A DNA stretch of 64,000 nt from Oscillospiraceae bacterium (GCA_015066405.1 SVOM01000003.1:1-64000); one strand, 5' to 3'. Positions 18,475 through 26,786 are shown, counted from the stretch's first letter. The notes: generated by a model not told the origin, from the sequence alone. Numbers and translations are program-made.

Positions 18475-18528
18475 AATCACCTCCTATTTTGCTAACAATA
18501 ATAGCGAAATCGGAGGTGATTTTTAATG
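18475..18528 (+). promoter_or_regulatory. 20-bp hairpin that sequesters the Shine-Dalgarno of a small ORF
   Basis: Bases 18475-18494 pair with 18502-18521 over 20 positions with one mismatch (T-C) and one G:U, around the loop ACAATAA. The 3' arm contains the ribosome binding site GGAGGTGAT, and the 5' arm contains ATCACCTCC, a copy of the 16S 3' tail. ATG follows at 18526. The arm is trailed by TTT, so the hairpin could also end the tatD transcript. Either use is possible; the complete occlusion of the SD is directly visible. Confidence 0.7.
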
Positions 18529-18648
18529 GATAACAATCAGAACAAAAACAATCAAAATAATCAAAACAAGAACGACCAAAACAAAAATAATCAAAATAAA
18601 AACAAGCAGAACGACCAAAACAAGAATAACAACAACTACAATAGATAA
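18526..18648 (+). CDS. Asn/Gln/Lys-rich 40-residue small protein
   Basis: A short ORF with an unusually strong ribosome binding site (CGGAGGTGAT, 5 bases before ATG) and a perfect terminator directly after its TAA. Of 40 residues 21 are Asn, 7 Gln, 6 Lys and 3 Asp. The only others are the start Met, Tyr38 and Arg40. The sequence is built of QNKN/NDQNKN repeats with matching nucleotide repeats (AACGACCAAAACAA twice). No signal peptide. I do not recognise a family; the bias suggests a disordered, highly soluble peptide. The gene-like framing (hairpin, SD, ORF, terminator) is the main evidence that it is translated. Confidence 0.6.
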   Translation: MDNNQNKNNQNNQNKNDQNKNNQNKNKQNDQNKNNNNYNR

Positions 18649-18649
18649 C

Positions 18650-18683
18650 AACAAAAACGACCGATTTCTCGGTCGTTTTTGTT
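18650..18683. terminator. Bidirectional terminator after the small ORF and the ABC operon
   Basis: A perfect 15-bp stem (18650-18664 with 18669-18683) with loop TTTC. A-run and T-run flanks serve both strands. It overlaps the last bases of the minus-strand ATPase gene. Confidence 0.88.
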
Positions 18684-19464
18684 ATAATACCTTTGATAAA
18701 AAGTCTTTAAGACGCTCGCATTTCGGATTTTCGAAGAACTCTTTAGGTGGTGCCTCTTCCATAATGATACCGTCATCAATAAACAGTACCCTATCGGCAA
18801 CCTCTCTTGCAAATCCAATTTCGTGGGTAACAACAACCATTGTCATACCATCATTTGCAAGCTCCTTCATAAGCTCAAGCACTTCCCCTACCATTTCAGG
18901 ATCGAGCGCGCTTGTCGGCTCATCAAAAAGGATTACATCGGGATTCATAGCAAGAGCTCTTACTATCGCAACACGCTGCTTTTGTCCGCCCGATAGTTGG
19001 GAAGGATAAGAATCGGCCTTTTCTTCAAGACCTATTCTTTTAAGCAGTTTCATGGCGTTTTCCTTTGCCTCTGCCTTAATTTGCTTTTTAGTTTTTATCG
19101 GCTCGTTATTTGGATTTTTAAAACGTAATTTGCTCATACGCTTTGTTTCAACATATATAGGAGCCAGCATAATATTTTCAATAACCGTTTTGTTGTTGAA
19201 CAAATTAAAGTGCTGGAAAACCATACCCATTTTTTGACGATGAATATTAATATCTACCTTCATATCGGCAATATCAACACCGCCAAAGAAAATATTGCCC
19301 GAAGTTGGGTCTTCCATACAGTTAAGGCAACGAAGGAAGGTCGATTTGCCCGAGCCCGAAGGGCCGATAACAACAACCTTTTCGCCCTTTTTGATGGTAA
19401 CATCAATGCCGTTCAAAACGTTGTTTTTTCCAAAGGATTTTTTGAGATTAACGACTTCTATCAC
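18682..19464 (-). CDS. Polar amino acid ABC transporter, ATP-binding protein
   Basis: 260-residue ATPase of the GlnQ/HisP group that energises uptake at the inner face of the membrane. Walker A is GPSGSGKST near residue 34. The Q-loop region is [12 protein letters not shown], the signature motif [17 protein letters not shown], Walker [20 protein letters not shown], and the switch histidine is in [17 protein letters not shown]. Between Q-loop and signature there is a lysine-rich insertion of roughly 18 residues ([20 protein letters not shown]) compared with usual GlnQ proteins. The start overlaps the permease gene by 17 bases. Amino acid type is not determinable from this subunit. Confidence 0.92.
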   Translation of the reverse strand: MIEVVNLKKSFGKNNVLNGIDVTIKKGEKVVVIGPSGSGKSTFLRCLNCMEDPTSGNIFFGGVDIADMKVDINIHRQKMGMVFQHFNLFNNKTVIENIMLAPIYVETKRMSKLRFKNPNNEPIKTKKQIKAEAKENAMKLLKRIGLEEKADSYPSQLSGGQKQRVAIVRALAMNPDVILFDEPTSALDPEMVGEVLELMKELANDGMTMVVVTHEIGFAREVADRVLFIDDGIIMEEAPPKEFFENPKCERLKDFLSKVL

Positions 19465-20158
19465 TTTTTCTCAAACTCCTTTCCATAACCTTAACAAGTC
19501 CGCTTATAATCAGTACTAATACAATATAAATCAACGCCATAACAAGATACGGCACCATAAATTCATAACTGTTTGAGCCAATGCGGTTAAACGCTACATA
19601 CAAGTCAAGCGCGCCAACAAAGCTTACAACTGATGTCTCTTTAATAAGCGTTATAAACTCATTACCCAAAGTGGGTAAAATATTCTTTACCGCCTGCGGA
19701 ATAACGATAGATAGCATCGTTTTCGAGAACGGCAAGCCCATTGCTCTGCCGCCTTCCATTTGCCCGGGGTCAACCGACATAATACCGCCACGCATAATTT
19801 CTGATATGTATGCGCCCGAGTTTAAGCCAAATACTGCAGTTGCAACCGTTACTGACGGCAAATTTATACCCATAAGCGGCAGTGCTACATAGTAAGACAA
19901 AAGCAGCTGCACAACCATAGGTGTACCGCGGAAAAATGCCACATAAAATGTGCATATTCCGTTGAGTACCCTCGGTAAAAGCTTGTATTTAGGCAATACC
20001 CTTACAACTGCTATCAAGGTACCTATAACGATACCGATAATAAGACCGATAACTGCGATTTTTAGGGTGTTTTCAAGCCCCGTTAGAACCTCTTTATATC
20101 CGCCTTTATCAATAAAGACTTCAATAAAACGGTTTATTTTTAAACCAAAATTTCCCAT
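19448..20158 (-). CDS. Polar amino acid ABC transporter, permease
   Basis: 236-residue membrane permease of the HisM/GlnP type with about five membrane segments. The N-terminal signature [20 protein letters not shown] and the EAA loop near [32 protein letters not shown], where the ATPase docks, are clear. [19 protein letters not shown] is the typical second conserved block. A single permease gene implies a homodimer. It lies between the binding protein (73 bases upstream, with a hairpin in the gap) and the ATPase (17-base overlap). Confidence 0.93.
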   Translation of the reverse strand: MGNFGLKINRFIEVFIDKGGYKEVLTGLENTLKIAVIGLIIGIVIGTLIAVVRVLPKYKLLPRVLNGICTFYVAFFRGTPMVVQLLLSYYVALPLMGINLPSVTVATAVFGLNSGAYISEIMRGGIMSVDPGQMEGGRAMGLPFSKTMLSIVIPQAVKNILPTLGNEFITLIKETSVVSFVGALDLYVAFNRIGSNSYEFMVPYLVMALIYIVLVLIISGLVKVMERSLRKSDRSR

Positions 20159-20180
20159 AATTTATTTCCTTAAAAGAACA

Positions 20181-20210
20181 CAATAGCCTCACCTTGCGGT
20201 GAGGTTATTG
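20181..20210 (-). terminator. Intercistronic hairpin between binding protein and permease genes
   Basis: A 13-bp stem (20181-20193 with 20198-20210, one G:U) around a tetraloop lies in the 73-base gap. Such hairpins after binding-protein genes commonly attenuate transcription or protect the upstream message, giving excess binding protein. No strong T-run follows on the minus strand. Confidence 0.6.
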
Positions 20211-20231
20211 CTATAATTATATTTTTTAAAC

Positions 20232-21077
20232 TTATGCTACTTCGTTAATAGCATCAACAATGAATTTAGCGGGGTCAGAGTCGATAATAACATATTTGAT
20301 GTTACCATTGATAAGGTCCTGAACAGCCAAAGAACCTGAACCATAGCCCTTACCTTCTACATCGTAACCATCAAAGCCCCACTCAGCATCGCCTTCAACA
20401 TAAAGGCCGCCTGTGGTACCATTCTGATAACCGATTTTTGTGGTTTTATCAAGACCTTTGAGAATTGCTACAACATCATCGGTTGTTTTGCAAGCATCAA
20501 ATGTTGTGTCATCGCCCTTAACGATAAGCTTCTGGTTTGCTTTGTAGTATGAGGTTGAGAATGTTACATACTCTTCTCTCTCTGCGTTTACTGTAAGACC
20601 TGCCATAGCGATATCGCATTTGTGCTGACCAACTGTTAAGCAAACAGCATCAAATTCCATATCTTTAATTACAAGTTCTTTGCCGAGATAGTCAGCAAGA
20701 AGCTTTGCAATTTCCATATCAATACCATAGAAGCTGTCGCCCTCTTTATACTCAAAAGGTGCAAACTGTGCATTTGTTGCAACTACAAGTTGGTCCTTTG
20801 AAGCATCCTCAGCAGCCGACTTAACAGCTGTGGGCTCGCCATCGCCGAAATACTTATCGCAGATGGTATCAAATGTGCCGTCTTTTTTAATTTTATCAAC
20901 AAACTCGTTAACCTTAGTGAGTAATTCGGGCTGATTTTTATCAACACCGAAAGCGTAATCTTCCTCAGTTAAGTTGATGTCAATAATCTTTACCTTTGCA
21001 GTTTTTGTTCCGCCACAAGCAGCAAAACAAGTGATAATCATAAGAAGTGCTAAACTAAGTGCTAAAATCTTTTTCAT
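20232..21077 (-). CDS. Amino acid ABC transporter substrate-binding lipoprotein, circularly permuted
   Basis: 281 residues with a lipoprotein signal (LLMIITCFAACGG, lipid on about Cys21). The order of the SBP_bac_3 fold is rearranged. Residues about 32-80, with LTEEDYAFGVDKNQPELL and DGTFDTICDKYFGDGEP, are what normally closes the C-terminus of such proteins (GlnH: EAQQYGIAFPKGSDELR then NGTYNEIYKKWFGTEP). The usual N-terminus follows from about residue 93 (DQLVVATNAQFAPFEYKEGD, YGIDMEIAKLLADYLG, AMAGLTVNAEREEYVTFS). The protein then stops at DSDPAKFIVDAINEVA, where others continue into that segment. This is read directly from the sequence; ligand is unknown, probably a polar or basic amino acid. 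Confidence 0.9.
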   Translation of the reverse strand: MKKILALSLALLMIITCFAACGGTKTAKVKIIDINLTEEDYAFGVDKNQPELLTKVNEFVDKIKKDGTFDTICDKYFGDGEPTAVKSAAEDASKDQLVVATNAQFAPFEYKEGDSFYGIDMEIAKLLADYLGKELVIKDMEFDAVCLTVGQHKCDIAMAGLTVNAEREEYVTFSTSYYKANQKLIVKGDDTTFDACKTTDDVVAILKGLDKTTKIGYQNGTTGGLYVEGDAEWGFDGYDVEGKGYGSGSLAVQDLINGNIKYVIIDSDPAKFIVDAINEVA

Positions 21078-21111
21078 TATTTTTCCCTCCGAAAAATTAT
21101 TTGGTATACAT

Positions 21112-21140
21112 ACTATAGCACCAAATTAATAAAAATGCAA
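21112..21140 (-). promoter_or_regulatory. Promoter of the amino acid ABC operon
   Basis: On the minus strand TTGCAT (21140-21135) and TATAGT (21117-21112) with a 17-base spacer, 35 bases before the binding-protein ATG, which has GGAGGGA upstream. Confidence 0.65.
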
Positions 21141-21229
21141 GTGTTTTTACATATTTTTTTAAAATTTGTGAAAAATATGCAAAAATTAACCGTTATAATG
21201 CATTTTTATTCATTATGTGTGCATAATGC

Positions 21230-21253
21230 GGTAAAATATGCACATATTTTACC
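21230..21253. promoter_or_regulatory. Perfect 24-bp palindrome in the divergent intergenic region
   Basis: GGTAAAATATG (21230-21240) and CATATTTTACC (21243-21253) form an exact inverted repeat with a 2-base centre, a shape typical of a dimeric repressor site. It lies in the 255-bp gap between the ABC operon and the amidase gene, downstream of a TATAAT at 21194-21199. The binding protein is not identifiable. Confidence 0.5.
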
Positions 21254-21332
21254 TTATTGCATAAAAAATAATATTATGATAAAATTATATTTACATTATA
21301 AAAATAGACTTATGGGCTTATGGGGATTTTTT

Positions 21333-23363
21333 ATGCTTTCTTTTAAGAATATCAAGGGCTTTATAAAATTAAACAAACAACAACTGATTATAAGCATTAT
21401 GTCGCTTCTTTTGGTTGGGTGCATTATTATCGCCGCTATAATAATCGCTAAATCCCCAAATGAAAATACGGCTGCTGTATCATCATCAAGCTCCGATGTC
21501 TCCTCTCTTGTTTCGAGTGTCGAGCCGGAACCGGAACCTGAACCGGAACCTGAACCCGAACCTGAGCCCGAGCCCGAGCTTATTATCGCATCCCCAACGG
21601 CTGACAGTTTTACAACAACAAAGCCCTCTACAGTTTTTGCGGGCAGCTCTATACCAAATTTGCCGCTCACTATAAATGGCAAGGAAATAGAACGCGACCA
21701 AAACGGTATGTTTTCACATACCGTAACACTTTCCCCCGGCAAAAATACCGTTACTGTTATAAACGGGGACACAACAAAAACATTTACTGTTACTTATAAA
21801 TATGTTGTAATTGAAAGTTATACGCCCAAAAAGGCTCAAACCTATAGTAGCGGTTCCACCTTTATAGTAAATGTAACCGCGCGTGCGGGAAGTAAAGTTA
21901 CCGCCACCTTTTCGGGTAAAACCATAACCCTTACTAAGCAGGATAAACAGGATGAAGAACTGAAGGGCGATGATACCTTTTCGGTATTCTCGGGCAGCTT
22001 CACATTACCCAAAGACAAACGCACCGATACAAATATGGGCGTTGTTAAATTTAAAGCCACATATAACGGCATTACCGAGGAATACTCTTCGGGCAAAATA
22101 ACCGTTAAAAAGAGCAGTTCTATAAAGGATAGCGACCCAGCGGTAACACCACAGGGTGGTAGATATATTGATGTTGGCTCGGGCATTGTTGCAACAATAG
22201 TTAATACCTCGGCCGAAACCTTTAACGGCAACACAACCGATGACTATTCACGTCCGACTAACAACTATTTACCCAAGGGCACTATGGACTACTGCGCCGA
22301 GGGTACAATAATTGATAACAATAATGAATATGTACTGCTTCGTTGCGGCAGGCGTGTATATCTCAACACCTATGTGGGAAAAAGCTACAAAAGAGCCGTT
22401 ACAAAAACGGCACCTGGCTCACTGCCCGACCATAATGAAATTACAGTATCGAATGTTGATACCGCTGAGCGTTATACATATATTAAGCTTGACTGTTTAT
22501 GGAAAGCTCCATTCTATTTTGATATACTTAATCAAAGCTACAACAGTGAGCGCTATCAAGATTATGCGTTTGATACCGTTACATATTCGTATATTGATAT
22601 TACTTTTTGCTATGCAACCGTGTTTACGGGTACGGTAGAAATACCCGCCGACCACCCGCTTTTTGCATCGGCAGAGATTATCAAAAATGAATATGATTAC
22701 ACCCTTAGACTGCATTTAAAGAAAACGGGTGCATTTTACGGCTGGGATGCTTTTTACGATGAAGACGGCAAACTTACCTTTAAATTTCTAAACCCCGTAA
22801 AACTCGAAAATCAGGATTCCCTTAACGGTGCGTGCATATTCATTGACGTTGGCCACGGCGGCACCGATGGCGGCGCAACGGGTTTGTCGTATGCCAACCG
22901 AGAAGCCGTTTGCAATTTAAGATTAGCAAATAAATTAAAAGAAAAGCTTGAAGCACTTGGTGCTACAGTTATTATGTCGCGTACCGATGATTCTACGGTA
23001 GACCCACCCGATAAGCAGGAAATGTTACGCGCGGCAGATGCCGATTACTGCATAGCCATACATCACGATTCCGGCACAACACAAAGCGGTTTCGGTGCAT
23101 ATCACTTCACACCGTTTTCTAAAACAGCGACCGATTTTATCGATGTGCGTATGGATAATACCGATGTTTTTATACGCGACTGGGACGTGCGATTCCATTA
23201 CTACTTTATGGCGCGTATGACCTACTGTCCTGTTGTTCTTACCGAAAACGGCTTTTTGACAAACGCGCATGACTACAATACAACCATTGAGCCCACCGCC
23301 ATAGAACAAAAAGCGCAGGCGCTGACTGACGGTGTAGTCGATTATTTCCGTTCTATACAGTAA
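21333..23363 (+). CDS. Membrane-anchored N-acetylmuramoyl-L-alanine amidase
   Basis: 677 residues. A membrane segment (LIISIMSLLLVGCIIIAAIII) near 18-38 is followed by a Ser-rich stretch and then nine Glu-Pro repeats near residues 64-82, a stiff spacer into the wall. Beta-rich, Ig-like and linker domains come next. The C-terminal Amidase_3 domain keeps its zinc ligands in DVGHGG near 507, NREAV near 523 and IHHDSG near 576, and the catalytic glutamate in LTENGFL near 636. It should cleave the MurNAc-L-Ala bond. I choose ATG 21333 with GGGGA 7 bases upstream. ATG 21312 and the further upstream frame lack a ribosome binding site and run through promoter-like, palindromic DNA. Confidence 0.9.
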   Translation: MLSFKNIKGFIKLNKQQLIISIMSLLLVGCIIIAAIIIAKSPNENTAAVSSSSSDVSSLVSSVEPEPEPEPEPEPEPEPEPELIIASPTADSFTTTKPSTVFAGSSIPNLPLTINGKEIERDQNGMFSHTVTLSPGKNTVTVINGDTTKTFTVTYKYVVIESYTPKKAQTYSSGSTFIVNVTARAGSKVTATFSGKTITLTKQDKQDEELKGDDTFSVFSGSFTLPKDKRTDTNMGVVKFKATYNGITEEYSSGKITVKKSSSIKDSDPAVTPQGGRYIDVGSGIVATIVNTSAETFNGNTTDDYSRPTNNYLPKGTMDYCAEGTIIDNNNEYVLLRCGRRVYLNTYVGKSYKRAVTKTAPGSLPDHNEITVSNVDTAERYTYIKLDCLWKAPFYFDILNQSYNSERYQDYAFDTVTYSYIDITFCYATVFTGTVEIPADHPLFASAEIIKNEYDYTLRLHLKKTGAFYGWDAFYDEDGKLTFKFLNPVKLENQDSLNGACIFIDVGHGGTDGGATGLSYANREAVCNLRLANKLKEKLEALGATVIMSRTDDSTVDPPDKQEMLRAADADYCIAIHHDSGTTQSGFGAYHFTPFSKTATDFIDVRMDNTDVFIRDWDVRFHYYFMARMTYCPVVLTENGFLTNAHDYNTTIEPTAIEQKAQALTDGVVDYFRSIQ

Positions 23364-23388
23364 ACAAAAAAATACCGCAAAATTCCCC

Positions 23389-23417
23389 TTGACTTTTTAA
23401 AAAATTTGTGGTATTCT
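23389..23417 (+). promoter_or_regulatory. Promoter of smpB
   Basis: TTGACT at 23389-23394 and TATTCT at 23412-23417 with a 17-base spacer, 35 bases before the GTG start. Confidence 0.65.
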
Positions 23418-23451
23418 CAATTTCCTAAAATCTACGAAAGGAGGCATTTCG

Positions 23452-23910
23452 GTGGATAACACAAAAACAATAACTACTAATAAAAAAGCGTTTCACGAGT
23501 ATTTTGTGGTGGAAAGCTTTGAAGCCGGAATTTCTCTTTTCGGCACCGAGATAAAGTCTATCAGAGCCGGCACAGTTAATTTAAAGGATGCTTGGTGCAG
23601 TGTGGATGATGGCGAGCTTATTTTAAAGCAAATGCACATAAGCCCGTATGAGCAGGGCAATATATTTAACAAGGACCCAATGCGGCCGCGCAAACTGCTT
23701 ATGCATAAGCGTGAGATAATTCGCCTTGGCGGACTTGTACAGCAACAGGGTTTAGCACTCGTTCCCCTATCGCTTTATTTTAAGGGCTCGCGTGTTAAGG
23801 TGCAGGTAGGTCTTTGTAAAGGTAAAAAGCTATATGATAAGCGCGCCGTAGCCGCAAAACGCGATGCCGACCGTGATATAGCCAGGGCGATTAAAGAGCA
23901 AAATCATTAA
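23452..23910 (+). CDS. smpB: SsrA-binding protein SmpB
   Basis: 152-residue tmRNA partner that delivers tmRNA to stalled ribosomes. The OB-fold core shows NKKAFHEYFVVESFEAGISL and FGTEIKSIRAGTVNLKDAW (residues about 10-48), then PRKLLMHKREI and VPLSLYFKGSRVKVQVGLCKGKKLYDKR. The C-terminal tail RDADRDIARAIKEQNH is the part that mimics an mRNA helix in the A-site. The start is GTG with AAAGGAGG 7 bases upstream. tmRNA follows 76 bases after the stop, the usual smpB-ssrA pairing. Confidence 0.96.
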   Translation: MDNTKTITTNKKAFHEYFVVESFEAGISLFGTEIKSIRAGTVNLKDAWCSVDDGELILKQMHISPYEQGNIFNKDPMRPRKLLMHKREIIRLGGLVQQQGLALVPLSLYFKGSRVKVQVGLCKGKKLYDKRAVAAKRDADRDIARAIKEQNH

Positions 23911-23986
23911 ATTTTATAGATACGGGATGTCGTAAATGCCATCCCCTACCTATTACTTCTTCACTATTACTTATTACTTTAAATAT

Positions 23987-24333
23987 GGGGGCGTAAAGGT
24001 TTCGACAGGGATTTTGAACCAAGATAAGCGAGTAGCGGTGCGGAACCGCTCTAAAAGCCGCAAATTATAAATTAAGTAACAATAATAAAGTTGCACTTGC
24101 TGCCTAATTAGGCAGCCATCCGAATAGGAAGTTCCGCGGTCCTATGAGGGTGTCGATTAGCGGAGAACGTGAATATCTGAGAGTCCTGTAAGATATCACG
24201 GTTTAAAGGGCTACCAAATCGGCCAGTCTGATGTTTGACGGACCGATTTGGGAAATCAAATAAACATCTGCACTCGGAGAAAGTTTTGGGAATTGATTTT
24301 TGGACACGGGTTCGACTCCCGTCGCCTCCACCA
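23987..24333 (+). ncRNA. ssrA: Transfer-messenger RNA
   Basis: The 5' end GGGGGCGTAAAGGTTTCGAC is the conserved tmRNA start, and its GGGGGCG pairs with CGCCTCC at 24323-24329 (one G:U) to make the acceptor stem before the encoded ACCA. GGTTCGACTCCC is the T-arm. The mRNA-like part runs from GCA at 24060 to TAA at 24105-24107 and encodes the tag ANYKLSNNNKVALAA, ending in the protease degron ALAA. A hairpin with loop sequence follows the tag stop (TGCCTAATTAGGCA). About 347 bases, normal for one-piece tmRNA. smpB is directly upstream. Confidence 0.96.
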
Positions 24334-24334
24334 G

Positions 24335-24377
24335 AAAAGAACCCACATTTGTCTACGACAAGTGTGGGTTCTTTTCA
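24335..24377 (+). terminator. tmRNA terminator
   Basis: A 19-bp stem (24335-24353 with 24357-24375, one G:U pair) with a 3-base loop starts directly after the encoded CCA; the 3' arm ends in TTTT. Confidence 0.85.
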
Positions 24378-24380
24378 ATT

Positions 24381-24555
24381 AAATAAATCCCTTGCGGGAT
24401 TTGCGAAATACGCTTCGCGTGTGAAATATTGCTTCGCAATGTGAAATGCATGCGGGCGTGAGGGGATTTATTTCATTTCACTTGATGCGGAAGCATCAAA
24501 TTTCGCAATTTACGGAGTAAATTATTTCACCGTGAGCGTTAGCGAACGATTCCAC
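24381..24555. repeat. Palindromic array of short hairpins separated by GAAAT/ATTTC spacers
   Basis: In about 170 bp there are at least five short perfect stems: AAATCCC-TTGC-GGGATTT (24385-24402), ACGC-TTC-GCGT (24410-24420), ATTGC-TTC-GCAAT (24428-24440), TTGATGC-GGAA-GCATCAA (24482-24499) and AATTTAC-GGA-GTAAATT (24507-24523). The left half is spaced by GCGAAAT or GTGAAAT, the right half by ATTTCAC or ATTTCGC, so the whole array is itself an imperfect palindrome centred near 24455. AAATAAATCCC (24381-24391) also pairs with GGGATTTATTT (24463-24473). It resembles REP/BIME-like intergenic repeats. The rest of the gap to 24708 holds only a promoter. Confidence 0.7.
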
Positions 24556-24647
24556 TAAAATTTATGGGACTTCAAAGTCATACGCAAAACTATCTAAAAT
24601 ATCTTTTTTCGTAGCCATAGCTAAAAAGCATCATCAACCGCTTTTTA

Positions 24648-24676
24648 TTGACTTAAAAAGACAAATAATTTATAAT
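24648..24676 (+). promoter_or_regulatory. Promoter of the flavin oxidoreductase/AcnX operon
   Basis: TTGACT at 24648-24653 and a perfect TATAAT at 24671-24676 with a 17-base spacer, 32 bases before the TTG start. It shows that transcription signals of the amber-interrupted gene are intact. Confidence 0.7.
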
Positions 24677-24708
24677 ATAAATAATATTTATACAAAGGAT
24701 GTGTTATT

Positions 24709-26769
24709 TTGGACGCTAAGTATGAATCTCTATTTACCCCTTGGAAAATCGGCGATGTTGAAATCAAAAACCGAATCGTAATGTGCCCTATGGGCGGTAC
24801 ATCTCTTTTTGGTTGGTTTGAACTAGGCGGTTGCCATTTTGACAAGGAAGCCGCCAAGCTTTTCTTGGAAAGAGCAAACAACAACGTTGGTCTTATCATC
24901 CCCGGTATTGCGCCGCTTCGTGATACGTTTTGGGGCAAGTGGCTTTGGCAGAATCCCAAGATGTTTGAAGAACTAAAAGAGTTTATGGATGAAATCCATA
25001 AAACAGGTGCGAAACTGTTTATACAGTTAACGGCGGGTATGGGTCGCAGCTGGGCTATTACTGAGCTTGTAGCGCCCTTACATAAAAATAAAATCACACG
25101 TGCTATTGTTAAACCGATAATTGATACTTCCCACGAACTTGCGTCTCCAAGTGAGCAACCGTCCCGTTGGGCGCACGATATTATATGCCCTGAAATGACT
25201 GTTGAGCAAATTCACGAGATTATCGAGGCATTTGCAAAAACCGCAAAGCTTTGTATGGATGCGGGTGTTGATGGTGTTGAGGTACACGCCGTACACGAGG
25301 GCTATTTGCTTGACCAGTTTGCCATTGAATTTTTCAACAAACGTACCGACAATTACGGCGGCAGTTTCGAAAACCGCTACCGCTTTGCAACTGAGGTTGT
25401 AAAAGCAATAAAAGAGACTTGTGGTGAATCCTTCCCCGTTTCGCTTCGCTACTCGGTTGAATCTAAAATGAAGGGCTTTTGCGAGGGTGCTATGCCGGGC
25501 GAACCTTATGTAGAGGTTGGTCGCTCAATGGTAGAATCGGAATTGGCCGCAAAATATTTACAGGATGCGGGCTACGATATGCTTAACTGCGACAACGGCA
25601 CTTACGACTCTTGGTACTGGGCGCATCCGCCTATGTATATGCCCGAAAACTGCAACCTTGAAGACGTTGCGCACATAAAGAAGTATGTTGATATACCCGT
25701 TGTTTGCGCGGGCCGTATGGACCCCGAAATTGGCGCAAAGGCGGTTGCCGATGGTGCTATTGACGGTGTTGGTATAGCTCGTCAATTCCTTGTTGACCCC
25801 GAGTGGATAACCAAGCTTATTGATGACCGCTTAGAAGATATTAAGCCTTGTATTTGTTGCCACAGCGGTTGCTTTAATTTCTCTTCCTCAAAGGGACACG
25901 CCAACACACAAGACTTAACAGATACTATGGGACTTGCACGTTGCGCGCTTAACCCTAAAACAATGCAGTCTAAAAAGTACAGTATAACCCCCGCAAAAAA
26001 AGCCAAAAAGGTTGCCGTTATCGGCGGCGGTATAGGCGGCATGGAGGCGGCTATTGTGTTGGCTTAGCGCGGACACAGTGTAACGCTTTATGAAAAGAGC
26101 GATAAATTGGGCGGTGTGTTTATTGCCGCTGCGGCTCCGTCTTTCAAAGAAAAGGACCGTGCGTTAATCGCTTGGTATATCAGAGAAATCGGTAAGTATC
26201 CGATTGATGTTAAATTAAACACCGAGGTTACCGATATAAAGACACTGGGTGCTGATGAAATTATTATCGCAACGGGTGCTACTGCAAAACGCATCCCCGT
26301 AAAAGGTGCCGATACTGCAATTGAGGCTATCGACTACCTACTCGGTAACAAAACCGTTGGCGAGAACGTTACTGTTATCGGCGGCGGACTTACAGGTTGC
26401 GAAATCGCATACGACCTTTATTTAAATGGCAAAAAGCCGACCATTATTGAAATGCAGGACGACCTAATTACAACAAAAGGTATATGCCTTGCAAACACAA
26501 GCTATCTTCGTGATTTCTTTAAAACAAACGCTGTTCCTGTGCATCTTGAAACCTCACTTTGTGAGATAAATGACGGCTCGGTTACAGTAAAAGATAAGGA
26601 CGGCAATACGTTTGAAATACCCACCGACTCGGTTATTTTATCGGTTGGTTACAACCCTGCTCCCCTTGCGAAAAAGAGTGGAAAAGTACACGTAATCGGC
26701 GATGCCGACAAGGTTGGAAACTTACGCACAGTTATTTGGGGTGCTTGGGACGTTGCTATGAAAATTTAA
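24709..26769 (+). pseudogene. NADH:flavin oxidoreductase/FadH-like, interrupted by an in-frame TAG
   Basis: One reading frame of 687 codons broken by TAG at 26065-26067. Residues 1 to about 350 are an Old Yellow Enzyme TIM barrel with FMN (SLFTPWKIGDVEIKNRIVM, GVDGVEVHAVHEGYLLDQF, RTDNYGGSFENRYRF). A cluster CICCHSGCFN follows, resembling the 4Fe-4S site of 2,4-dienoyl-CoA reductase (FadH/BaiCD). Next is a Rossmann fold (VAVIGGGIGGMEAAIVLA) that is cut by the stop; the frame resumes with RGHSVTLYEKSDKLGG and a second dinucleotide fold (VTVIGGGLTGCEIAYDL). A CAG-to-TAG change is the simplest explanation. TAG ends other genes here, so reassignment is unlikely. Start is TTG with AAAGGATG upstream. 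AcnX genes follow after 17 bases. Confidence 0.82.
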
Positions 26770-26786
26770 GGAAAGGAAGCACTTAA

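Noticed and set aside
21135-21332. 66-codon N-terminal extension of the amidase
   Set aside because: It runs through the divergent promoter region and the 24-bp palindrome and lacks a ribosome binding site; the membrane segment and SD favour 21333.
24235-24444. Open frame across the end of tmRNA and its terminator
   Set aside because: It overlaps the acceptor arm, T-arm and terminator of ssrA, and has no ribosome binding site or recognisable protein.
24381-24555. CRISPR array
   Set aside because: The repeats are short, palindromic and in opposite orientation on the two halves; there are no uniform direct repeats or spacers and no cas genes.
24562-24618. 18-codon minus-strand ORF (MATKKDILDSFAYDFEVP) in the gap before the oxidoreductase
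   Set aside because: It reads like a protein start, but there is no ribosome binding site or promoter and it ends at the repeat array; too short to support.
26065-26067. TAG as a sense codon (recoding or pyrrolysine)
   Set aside because: TAG ends at least three other genes here (10675-11109, coaD, feoA), and flavin oxidoreductases are not known pyrrolysine proteins. A nonsense change or error is simpler.
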